A stretch of 21,433 bases of DNA from Ruminococcaceae bacterium UBA5397 (GTDB taxonomy: Bacteria; Bacillota; Clostridia; Oscillospirales; Acutalibacteraceae): contig DHOF01000139.1 of NCBI GenBank assembly GCA_002411615.1, positions 1 through 21,433 of the forward strand, read 5' to 3'. The translations under genes and the position numbers were made by a program. This document shows, in pieces, positions 8,313 through 14,204 of the stretch. Below the pieces are notes generated by a model, which had not been told where the DNA came from, ran no database searches, and saw only the letters and a list, made by a program, of their open reading frames with translations. Each line of letters starts with the position of its first letter. The stretch's first letter is position 1.

Positions 8313-8372
8313 AAGCTCCTTTTGAGACAAAATCCCAAATTGCAGGGAGATTGTCTTTGGAAGGGCTTTTTT
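8313..8372 (+). terminator. Terminator-like hairpin inside the ywlG leader (possible attenuator)
   Basis: The outer arms AAGC-CCTT (from 8313) pair with AAGG-GCTT (to about 8368), and the inner arms AGACAA (8325-8330) and TTGTCT (8351-8356) continue the stem. Near the tip ATCCC faces GGGA. The stem ends directly in TTTTTT (8367-8372) on the plus strand only. It lies between the promoter at 8250 and the ywlG start, so either it attenuates ywlG or it ends a separate short RNA of about 90 nt. Confidence 0.6.
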
Positions 8373-8432
8373 AGATGAAAGTAAAATTGGAGAAAACACA
8401 TAAAAATTTAAAAAGGAAAGGATGCGTTTTGC

Positions 8433-8990
8433 ATGAAATTACTTGAAGAACTGCATCAGCAGGCAAAAATGGCAGCGGCCGAACTATTGGAAGCTGCGCA
8501 TATGAAAGCGGGGCAGTTAATGGTGGTTGGCTGTTCCTCGAGTGAGGTTGTCGGAAAGAAAATTGGAACCGACAGCAGCCTAAAAGCAGCACAGGAAATC
8601 TTCTCCGGAATCTATGAAGAAACACAAAAAAGAGGTGTTTATCTGGCGGCACAATGCTGTGAACATTTGAACCGCTCTTTGATCCTTCCGCAAGAGGCAG
8701 CGGAAAAGTTTCATTATGAGCAGGTAAATGTTGTCCCACAACCACATGCCGGTGGAAGTTTTGCAACAACAGCCTATCAAACATTCGAGCACCCGGTGGC
8801 GGTGGAAGAAATTCGGGCTGACTGCGGAATGGATATCGGGGGGACTTTGATCGGGATGCATTTGAAGCGGGTAGCAGTTCCAACCCGTCTTTCAATCGAT
8901 CATATTGGAGAGGCTATTTTGATCTGTGCTCGTACGAGAGCAAAGTATGTTGGAGGGCCCCGCGCCCACTATGATGATCGTTTAATGTGA
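8433..8990 (+). CDS. ywlG: UPF0340 (YwlG/DUF436) family protein
   Basis: A 185-residue cytoplasmic protein that I recognise as the conserved Firmicutes family UPF0340 (TIGR01440, B. subtilis YwlG). It starts with a helical segment MKLLEELHQQAKMAAAELLEAAH. Family-typical blocks follow: VVGCSSSEVVGKKIGT, LAAQCCEHLNR, NVVPQPHAGGSFAT, ADCGMDIGGTLIGMH and the C-terminal GGPRAHYDDRL. The length matches the family. No catalytic mechanism is established to my knowledge; the CCEH and ADCGMDIGGT blocks carry conserved Cys and His that could be functional. The ATG is preceded by AAGGAAAGGA at about 10 nt. It is a single-gene unit with its own promoter and an unusual terminator in its leader. Confidence 0.92.
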   Translation: MKLLEELHQQAKMAAAELLEAAHMKAGQLMVVGCSSSEVVGKKIGTDSSLKAAQEIFSGIYEETQKRGVYLAAQCCEHLNRSLILPQEAAEKFHYEQVNVVPQPHAGGSFATTAYQTFEHPVAVEEIRADCGMDIGGTLIGMHLKRVAVPTRLSIDHIGEAILICARTRAKYVGGPRAHYDDRLM

Positions 8991-9041
8991 GAAAAATAAA
9001 AAATTAACGAAAGATTAAAAAACTCTTTGGTGAATTTTTTA

Positions 9042-9070
9042 TTGACATTCTTGCATCTTTCTGATATTCT
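9042..9070 (+). promoter_or_regulatory. Promoter of a non-coding RNA
   Basis: A perfect -35 TTGACA (9042-9047), 17-nt spacer and -10 TATTCT (9065-9070) predict a start at about 9077. No open reading frame with a ribosome site follows before the terminator at 9211. Confidence 0.75.
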
Positions 9071-9076
9071 ATAAAT

Positions 9077-9245
9077 ACTTCAAGGAACGATAATAATGTT
9101 GCATAAAGAAATATGGAACATTATTTTGTATCTTGAATGTTAAACATGCTTGCAAGTGCTTAGAATAGATAACCTCTCTTTTCTTACAACTGCGCTTTTT
9201 AAAAAGCGCAAATCCTCCGATCCAGCCAGTCGGAGGATTTTTCTT
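9077..9245 (+). ncRNA. Putative stand-alone structured RNA of about 170 nt
   Basis: This stretch is bounded by a good promoter and a strong intrinsic terminator and has no plausible coding frame. By eye it folds into at least three hairpins. The first has TTCAAG...CTTGAA as outer pair and AATAATGTT...AACATTATT as inner pair (about 9079-9138). The second is a perfect 20-bp palindrome at 9191-9210 (TGCGC-TTTTT and its mirror). The third is the terminator. A pyrimidine-rich single-stranded region, about 9165-9190, lies before the palindrome. I do not recognise a known RNA family. 6S RNA is a thought, because it is found in the neighbourhood of cymR-type rrf2 genes in some Firmicutes, but I see no long closing stem. 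A regulatory leader for rrf2 is less likely since rrf2 has its own promoter. Confidence 0.55.
9211..9245 (+). terminator. Intrinsic terminator of the putative RNA
   Basis: AATCCTCCGA (9211-9220), a 9-nt loop and TCGGAGGATT (9230-9239) make a GC-rich 10-bp stem followed by TTTTTCTTTTTT. Confidence 0.88.
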
Positions 9246-9266
9246 TTTTAAGAAAAGGCCTCCTGA

Positions 9267-9295
9267 TTGACAAGTATTTTGAAATTGAGTATCAT
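9267..9295 (+). promoter_or_regulatory. Promoter of rrf2
   Basis: A perfect TTGACA (9267-9272), 17-nt spacer and TATCAT (9290-9295) give a start near 9302, about 22 nt before the coding start. It lies directly after the terminator of the upstream RNA, so the two are separate units. Confidence 0.8.
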
Positions 9296-9324
9296 TGAAG
9301 AAGCGAAAAGGAGGGCGGCTGATT

Positions 9325-9759
9325 ATGCGCGTTTCCGCAAAAGGGAAATATGCTTTGGCAGCAATGGTTTATTTGACACAGAGTGGCCACGATACTGTAA
9401 AAACGGTAGCGCGAATTTCTGAAGAGCTTAATATTTCGAAGATTTATTTGGAACAAGTGTTTTCTTTATTAAAAAGAGCGGGATTGGTCCTCTCAACAAA
9501 AGGGGCACAGGGCGGTTATCGGCTGGCGCTGCTGCCGGAGAAGATTACCGCTTATGCAGTGCTAAAAGCCTGTGATCAGTCACTTTTTGAAAAGGCCGAG
9601 CCAGTCCTTAACGAAGGGCATCAGGCGCTCAATCATGTTTTGGATACTGTTTATCAAAAGATGGATGAAGAGGTCAAGACATCTTTGGAATCTTTTACGC
9701 TTTCCGACTTAGCGGAAAAGGTTTCGGGTGAGCTAAATTCTTATATGTTTTTTATTTGA
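9325..9759 (+). CDS. Rrf2-family transcriptional regulator
   Basis: A 144-residue winged-helix regulator. The start at ATG 9325 gives the canonical Rrf2 N-terminus MRVSAKGKYALAAMVYL and has AGGAGGG 9 nt upstream; a longer frame from TTG 9295 would begin inside the -10 box. The HTH spans about 25-50 (VARISEELNISKIYLEQVFSL) and the wing is GLVLSTKGAQGGYRLA, a strong family signature. The three-cysteine Fe-S ligand set of IscR/NsrR is missing: the only cysteine is in KACDQS. That makes it more like CymR, the cysteine-metabolism regulator that has no cluster. No cysteine or Fe-S genes adjoin it here, so its target is not evident. Confidence 0.93.
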   Translation: MRVSAKGKYALAAMVYLTQSGHDTVKTVARISEELNISKIYLEQVFSLLKRAGLVLSTKGAQGGYRLALLPEKITAYAVLKACDQSLFEKAEPVLNEGHQALNHVLDTVYQKMDEEVKTSLESFTLSDLAEKVSGELNSYMFFI

Positions 9760-9786
9760 AAAGTCCAATTAGTTTACATTATAAAA

Positions 9787-9833
9787 AATAGAAAAGGGAA
9801 CCACCTATTTCATGTGTGGTTCCCTTTTCTATT
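9787..9833. terminator. Bidirectional terminator between rrf2 and ilvA
   Basis: A perfect 18-bp stem, 9787-9804 pairing with 9816-9833, has an 11-nt loop and A/T tracts on both sides. It should stop rrf2 transcripts from the left and ilvBNA transcripts from the right. Confidence 0.9.
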
Positions 9834-9858
9834 TATATATGGATCGAGGGACTGCTTA

Positions 9859-11067
9859 TTAGATGGACGGATATCCTTCGGCTTCCAGCGCACGGCGAAT
9901 TTGCTCGATATGTTCGGTGTTGCGGGTTTCCATTCGGATTCGCAGAAAACAACCGGAGACATCGGTTTCCAAGTCGCTTCGGTCGTGATAAACACCGACG
10001 ACGTTGCCGCCGAGCTTTGCAATCGTAGAGGAGATTGTGCTCAATTCGCCGGGACGATCCAGCAGCTTAAAGGTCAGTTCTGCGGAACGGCCGGATTTGA
10101 GAAGGCCGCGGCTGATGACCTTGCTGAGAATGGTCACGTCGATGTTGCCACCGGAGAGCAGACAAACCACTTTTTTGCCTTTGAGATCCAGTTTGTTTGC
10201 AAGGACGGCTGCAACAGAGACGGCGCCTGCACCTTCTGTAATCAGCTTTTGCTGTTCGATCAGAGTCAGGATTGCCGCCGCGATTTCATCCTCAGAAACC
10301 GTGATGACACCGTCTAGATATTTACTGCATAGTTTATAGGTCAGATTTCCTGGACATTTAACCGCAATGCCATCCGCAAAGGTGTGTACTTCTTCTACCC
10401 CTTCCGATTTTTTTGCTTCAAGTGCGTGCTCCATGCTGGCAGCACCGGCTGCCTGTACTCCGTAGACTTTGCAGCTTGGGCGCAGAGATTTAATGGTAAA
10501 GGCGACTCCAGAAGCAAGTCCGCCGCCGCCCACTGGAACCAAAACGACGTCGGCGTCCGGCATTTGATCCAGAATTTCAAGACCGATTGTTCCCTGGCCG
10601 GCGATCACGTCCGGGTCATCGAAGGGGTGAATCAGCGTCCGGCCTGTTTCTTTTTGAAGCTCTACAGCCTTGTCATGCGCGTCATCATAAACGCCCTGGA
10701 CCAGGCAGACTTCGGCACCATAGCGTTTGGTCGCTTCCACTTTGCTGATCGGAGCGGTAGCCGGGATACAGATCAGAGAGGAAATATGATTTTTGGCAGC
10801 AGCCAATGCGACGCCTTGAGCATGGTTGCCAGCAGAACAGGCGATGACTCCCTTTTCTTTTTCAGCGGGGGTCAGCTGCGAAATTTTATAATAAGCTCCG
10901 CGGACTTTAAAAGAACCTGTTACCTGAAGATTTTCAGTTTTAAGATAAACACTGCAGTTTTCGCCGATCTGGGGGGCGGGAATCAAATCGGTTTTTCGAG
11001 CGATTTCCCGCAGAACAAAGGCGGCGTGATAAACGTTATCAAGTGTAAGCATAGGCTGTGTGAGCAT
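9859..11067 (-). CDS. ilvA: Threonine ammonia-lyase (threonine deaminase) with C-terminal ACT domain
   Basis: A 402-residue PLP enzyme converting threonine to 2-oxobutanoate and ammonia, the first step committed to isoleucine. The PLP lysine is Lys54 in TGSFKVRGA. The CSAGNHAQG loop is near 78-86, and the phosphate-binding GGGGLASG near 180-187. A single ACT-like domain (about 328-402, starting near LTFKLLDRPGELSTISSTIAKLGGNV) should sense an amino acid. The size matches the short TdcB/IlvA1-type (TIGR01127), not the 510-residue E. coli IlvA. Such enzymes can be catabolic, but its place at the end of an ilvBN operon behind an isoleucine-type T-box argues for biosynthesis. AGGAGG lies 9 nt before the ATG. 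The gap from ilvN is 56 bp and a strong terminator follows. Confidence 0.95.
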   Translation of the reverse strand: MLTQPMLTLDNVYHAAFVLREIARKTDLIPAPQIGENCSVYLKTENLQVTGSFKVRGAYYKISQLTPAEKEKGVIACSAGNHAQGVALAAAKNHISSLICIPATAPISKVEATKRYGAEVCLVQGVYDDAHDKAVELQKETGRTLIHPFDDPDVIAGQGTIGLEILDQMPDADVVLVPVGGGGLASGVAFTIKSLRPSCKVYGVQAAGAASMEHALEAKKSEGVEEVHTFADGIAVKCPGNLTYKLCSKYLDGVITVSEDEIAAAILTLIEQQKLITEGAGAVSVAAVLANKLDLKGKKVVCLLSGGNIDVTILSKVISRGLLKSGRSAELTFKLLDRPGELSTISSTIAKLGGNVVGVYHDRSDLETDVSGCFLRIRMETRNTEHIEQIRRALEAEGYPSI

Positions 11068-11123
11068 GGATTTGCTCCTCCTTTTTGGTTGAATAATGAA
11101 ATCAATTTTAGAGCTTTTACTTT

Positions 11124-11621
11124 TTATTTAGACATTGCCATAGAGCCCGTACGGAGAATTTTTAAAATTTGGTAGGGCGTGTAGAGTTCAATAAAAGAAT
11201 TAATTGTAGAAGCGTCTCCGGTAAGTTCTAAAATCATGGAATTCGGTTCCACATTCAGAATGTTTGCATGAAATACATTCGCAATTTCTACCAGACGTTC
11301 GCTGTTTTTTGCAGTGCGTTTTACTTTGAGGAGCAGGTGCTCTCGGATAATCGTATTGTTGCGGTCCAAAACGGTAACTTCTTGGATATCAATCAATTTG
11401 CTGACCTGTTTGTCGACCTGACGGACGATTCGATCGTCTCCGGAGACGACGATCAAAATCCGCGAATAATCGGTATCTTCCGTTTGACAGGCAACAATCG
11501 AGAGAATGTTGTAGCAGCGTCGGCTGAAAAGACCCGCAATTCGGAGAAGAACCCCCGGATTATTTTTGGCAAGGATCGAAAGTACATATTCTTTTTCGCC
11601 GCTTTGCTTTTTATCGTACAT
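11124..11621 (-). CDS. ilvN: Acetolactate synthase, regulatory small subunit
   Basis: A 165-residue regulatory subunit that binds valine or related effectors and stimulates and feedback-controls IlvB. The N-terminal ACT domain is evident in YVLSILAKNNPGVLLRIAGLFSRRCYNI (about 12-39), followed by the family's SRILIVVSGDD and QVSKLIDIQEV segments. The C-terminal half includes RELLLKVK-like and ANILNVEPNSMILELTGD motifs. The length agrees with IlvH/IlvN proteins of Firmicutes. The ribosome site AGGAGG immediately follows the ilvB stop, only 12 bp separating the genes, which points to tight co-expression with the catalytic subunit. Confidence 0.96.
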   Translation of the reverse strand: MYDKKQSGEKEYVLSILAKNNPGVLLRIAGLFSRRCYNILSIVACQTEDTDYSRILIVVSGDDRIVRQVDKQVSKLIDIQEVTVLDRNNTIIREHLLLKVKRTAKNSERLVEIANVFHANILNVEPNSMILELTGDASTINSFIELYTPYQILKILRTGSMAMSK

Positions 11622-11633
11622 GATCTTTCCTCC

Positions 11634-13304
11634 TTACATTTCCAGCATCGGTTCTTCCGCAGACGCTCCGGCAGGAACCATCGGCAGCACGTTAACATCT
11701 TGATCGATCCAGCAGTCGATCAGGACAGGCCCTTTTTCTGCAAGTGCTTTTTTGAGGATTGGTTCCACTTCGTCTTTTGTGTGAATCCGATAGGCTTTGA
11801 CGCCAAACGCTTCTGCCAGCTTGCAGAAATCTGTATTGTGATCGAGAGTTGTCTGGGAGAAATGATTGTGGTAAAAGAGTTTCTGCCATTGCCGCACCAT
11901 GCCAAGAACAGAATTGTTAAAGACCATTTCCACTACGGGAATCTGGTAATTTGCGAGTGTAGAAAGCTCATTGCAGTTCATATGAAAGCTTCCGTCTCCG
12001 GCAATATTGATGACTTTCTGTTTCGGATTTGCAACCTGTGCGCCCATCGCGGCGCCGAGACCAAATCCCATGGTACCTAAGCCTCCGGAGCTGATAAACT
12101 GGCGGGGACGATGGAATTGATAGAATTGCGCCGCCCACATCTGGTGCTGCCCGACTTCTGTCGCAATAATCGCATTGGAGGAAGTTAATCGATCCAACGT
12201 TTCGATCAGCTCTTTCGGGGTAGGAAGTTCCGGGGTGGGGGAGGACTGAGAGAGCGGATACTGCTCTTTCCAAAGGGCTGTCTGTTCCATCCACTTCTGG
12301 TGATCTTGTTGAGGGAGAAGTTTTAAAAGCTTGCGCAGAATCTTTTTCGCGTCCCCTTTCATCTTGAGATCACAGTCGATATTTTTATTAAATTCTGCGG
12401 TATCAATTTCAATTTGCAGGATCGGGCAATGCTGTGCAAAAAGTTTAGAGTTGCATAAAACCCGATCGGAAAATCTAGTTCCCACGGCGACAAAAAGATC
12501 ACAGTTCTTTAATGTCTGGGCGCTGGCTTTTGTTCCGTGCATTCCAAGAAGACCTAGATAACGGGGACTTTTAGCATCCATTCCGCCCTGGCACATCAGC
12601 GAGGAAGCGACCGGCGCATCGAGGAGATCAGCGAAAGCGCGCGCTTCTTTAGAAGCTCCTGCTGAGACCACGCCGCCGCCAAGATACAAAAAGGGACGCC
12701 GGCTTGTTTTTAGCATGTCGAGTGCTTCATAGAACCGTTCATCGGTCGGAAAATTCCCTTTGGGTGCGGGCAGCGGAGTGCATTTTTCATAATCGTAAAG
12801 CTGAGCCGTCACGTCCTTTGGAATATCCACCAGAACAGGACCGGGCCGTCCGGTTATTGCAATCTGGAAGGCCTCACGGATAACATCGGCGAGATCTTCG
12901 ATATGCTTTACCAGAAAATTATGCTTTGTAACCGGCATCGTAATTCCGGTAATATCCACTTCCTGAAAGGAGTCCAGCCCCAAGAGTTCAACATTGACGT
13001 TCCCAGTGATTGCCACCATCGGAATGGAATCCATATAGGCGGTAGCGATTCCGGTTACAAGATTGGTAGCGCCCGGGCCGGAAGTTGCGATGCAGACGCC
13101 GGGTTTTCCGGTGGAGCGGGCATAGCCGTCAGCAGCATGGGCGGCACCCTGCTCATGCGCAGTACGAATATGGCGAATTCGGTCCTGATATTCGTAAAGT
13201 GCATCGTAAATGTTGAGGACGGCGCCGCCGGGATAGCCAAATACCGTATCAACGCCCTGTTCCAGCAGACATTCCATGAGAATTTGCGCACCAGTCAGTT
13301 TCAT
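11634..13304 (-). CDS. ilvB: Acetolactate synthase, catalytic large subunit
   Basis: A 556-residue ThDP-dependent enzyme that condenses two pyruvates to acetolactate (valine/leucine branch) or pyruvate with 2-oxobutanoate (isoleucine branch). The N-terminal domain has FGYPGGAVLNIYDAL and the HEQGAAHAADGYAR segment with the catalytic glutamate. SGPGATNLVTGIA and AFQIAITGRPGPVLVDIPKD follow. The C-terminal ThDP/Mg motif runs from GDGSFHMNCNEL to NNSVLGMVRQWQ. I choose ATG 13304 (MKLTGAQIL) because AAAGGGG lies 8 nt upstream and it matches the family start. The open frame extends 48 codons further up into the T-box leader, which is not coding. It is first in ilvB-ilvN-ilvA. ilvC, ilvD and the leu genes are not in the window. 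Confidence 0.97.
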   Translation of the reverse strand: MKLTGAQILMECLLEQGVDTVFGYPGGAVLNIYDALYEYQDRIRHIRTAHEQGAAHAADGYARSTGKPGVCIATSGPGATNLVTGIATAYMDSIPMVAITGNVNVELLGLDSFQEVDITGITMPVTKHNFLVKHIEDLADVIREAFQIAITGRPGPVLVDIPKDVTAQLYDYEKCTPLPAPKGNFPTDERFYEALDMLKTSRRPFLYLGGGVVSAGASKEARAFADLLDAPVASSLMCQGGMDAKSPRYLGLLGMHGTKASAQTLKNCDLFVAVGTRFSDRVLCNSKLFAQHCPILQIEIDTAEFNKNIDCDLKMKGDAKKILRKLLKLLPQQDHQKWMEQTALWKEQYPLSQSSPTPELPTPKELIETLDRLTSSNAIIATEVGQHQMWAAQFYQFHRPRQFISSGGLGTMGFGLGAAMGAQVANPKQKVINIAGDGSFHMNCNELSTLANYQIPVVEMVFNNSVLGMVRQWQKLFYHNHFSQTTLDHNTDFCKLAEAFGVKAYRIHTKDEVEPILKKALAEKGPVLIDCWIDQDVNVLPMVPAGASAEEPMLEM

Positions 13305-13349
13305 AAGTTGAACCCCTTTCTTCTCTTCCGACTCTAAAGCCGGTATTTT

Positions 13350-13678
13350 TACTGTAAAAAATACAGAGCCGTCTCTGTTCCCGAAAAATTCAGGAAACAG
13401 AGGCGGCTCTGTTTTTTCAGATACCACGGTACCACTCTGCTTTATCACAAAAGGTTTTGTGACCTCATACGCATCGGAGTTAGGATAACTTTAAAATGCG
13501 TTTTCCGATAACGGGGAAATCCGGACGCCACTTACTGACAAAAATTGTGTTCAGCCGTCTGCTCAAGGGGGATGATTCAGAAATATGCTCCTGACGCCTT
13601 TCACCAAGCAGCGTCTCTCTGTGAGGAATCCACATTAGAAACTTTGTCCCTATCATTGCATTTGAAAAAAATTATATT
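13350..13678 (-). promoter_or_regulatory. T-box riboswitch leader of ilvBNA, probable Ile (AUC) specifier
   Basis: The minus-strand leader ends with the T-box sequence GCAGAGTGGTACCGTGG (13424-13440), followed by a terminator whose arms are ACAGAGCCGCCTCTGTTTC (13412-13394) and the matching GAACAGAGACGGCTCTGT (to 13363), then a T tract. Stem I is visible: AGAGA motif, a distal GACGC...GCGTC hairpin with TGGTGAAAG, and a lower stem GGGA/TCCC. The 10-nt right side of the specifier loop is TTCTGAATCA. With the codon one base before the lower stem, the specifier is AUC (13574-13576), isoleucine. The TGGT bulge pairs with a tRNA acceptor having A73, as in tRNA-Ile. Uncharged tRNA would stabilise the antiterminator and turn the operon on. 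Confidence 0.9.
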
Positions 13679-13684
13679 TGCTTT

Positions 13685-13713
13685 ATCTTATGAGCTTTTT
13701 CAAAAAAAGTCAA
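13685..13713 (-). promoter_or_regulatory. Promoter of the ilvBNA operon
   Basis: On the minus strand TTGACT (13708-13713), a 17-nt spacer and TAAGAT (13685-13690) place the start near 13678, just before T-box Stem I. Confidence 0.78.
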
Positions 13714-13729
13714 TCCTTTTTTTGAAAAA
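13696..13729. repeat. Inverted repeat straddling the ilvB -35 box (candidate operator)
   Basis: The arms 13696-13709 (TTTTTCAAAAAAAG) and 13716-13729 are perfect 14-bp mirrors with a 6-bp spacer, and the -35 box overlaps the centre. This is typical geometry for a repressor site. It only loosely resembles the CodY consensus (AATTTTCWGAAAATT), so no regulator is assigned. The low complexity of A and T runs lowers confidence. Confidence 0.45.
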
Positions 13730-13817
13730 TTTACTACTTTAAAGCAAAAAACGCAAGTTGCCCAAAAATTAAGCAACCAAAAGGGATGGACACTGTGCAT
13801 TCGTACAAAATGAATGA

Positions 13818-13843
13818 ATTATGCAAAAAGATTCTTGCATAAT
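13818..13843. repeat. Inverted repeat overlapping the cstA -35 box (candidate operator)
   Basis: Perfect 9-bp arms ATTATGCAA (13818-13826) and TTGCATAAT (13835-13843) are separated by 8 bp. The right arm contains the -35 TTGCAT of the plus-strand promoter. A dimeric regulator bound here would directly affect cstA transcription. The regulator is unknown. Confidence 0.5.
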
Positions 13844-13863
13844 CACGATGACAGTGCTATGCT
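13835..13863 (+). promoter_or_regulatory. Promoter of the cstA T-box leader
   Basis: TTGCAT (13835-13840), a 17-nt spacer and TATGCT (13858-13863) place the start near 13870, at the beginning of the T-box. The 13741-13834 stretch before it contains nothing else I can identify. Confidence 0.65.
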
Positions 13864-13869
13864 TTGAGA

Positions 13870-14149
13870 CAAATCAAATCAAACAAAGGCATGGATCAGG
13901 ATATGACCTGCTCTTTTGAGCATACAGAGAACCGTTATTTGGTGGAAGACGGCAGCGGAGAAAGAGATGGCCCTCACCTGCGAGCTGTTTCGGTGAATTG
14001 GAAAGTAGCCGAAGCCGGAATACCCACCGTTAAAAGGGAACCCCTTAGCGGGAAAAGCGGTCGTTTAGAAAACGACAAACAGAGTGGTACCGCGGAGAAA
14101 ATTCAAAACCTTCGCCTCTGATTAAAAAATCAGAGGCGGGGGTTTTTTT
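13870..14149 (+). promoter_or_regulatory. T-box riboswitch leader of cstA, probable Leu (CUC) specifier
   Basis: The hallmark AGAGTGGTACCGCGG is at 14081-14095, followed by a terminator with arms CGCCTCTGATT (14113-14123) and AATCAGAGGCG (14128-14138) and a TTTTTTT tract. In Stem I, CTCTTT (13911-13916) pairs with AAAGAG (13961-13966) and CAGG (13897-13900) with CCTG (13977-13980). They enclose a 10-nt right-hand specifier-loop strand, ATGGCCCTCA. Using the same geometry as in the ilv leader (codon plus one A before the lower stem), the specifier is CUC (13973-13975), leucine. The distal hairpin CCGT...ACGG with TGGTGGAA is also present. TGGT in the bulge fits an A73 tRNA such as tRNA-Leu. 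The T-box class is certain; the specifier is moderately certain. Confidence 0.88.
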
Positions 14150-14204
14150 ATATAGCATAGAAGAAAACTTGAGGAACTTTTTTGAGGAAAGGGAGAGATC
14201 ATAG

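Noticed and set aside
8375..8446. A 23-codon frame just after the leader terminator, overlapping the ywlG start
   Set aside because: No ribosome site precedes it, it is Lys-rich from AT-rich sequence, and it overlaps the well-supported ywlG start.
9191..9210. The perfect 20-bp palindrome as a separate terminator or mobile-element end
   Set aside because: No T tract or target duplication follows it, and it fits better as one hairpin inside the putative RNA.
10384..11175. Plus-strand frame of 263 codons opposite ilvA
   Set aside because: It is antisense to a clear threonine deaminase and crosses into ilvN; composition is that of a shadow frame.
11268..12080. Long plus-strand frame of 270 codons
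   Set aside because: It lies antisense to ilvN and ilvB, which have clear family motifs; no ribosome site and no recognisable domain.
13305..13448. Forty-eight-codon N-terminal extension of ilvB
   Set aside because: It runs through the T-box antiterminator and terminator; ATG 13304 has a proper ribosome site and the family N-terminus.
13897..13976. TGG (Trp) as the specifier of the cstA T-box
   Set aside because: TGG at 13968-13970 is too far from the lower stem, and the TGGT bulge favours an A73 tRNA, whereas bacterial tRNA-Trp has G73. CUC fits the geometry of the neighbouring ilv leader.
13864..14121. An 85-codon plus-strand frame between the ilv and cst leaders
   Set aside because: It coincides with the T-box RNA of cstA (Stem I through the antiterminator), so it is not coding.
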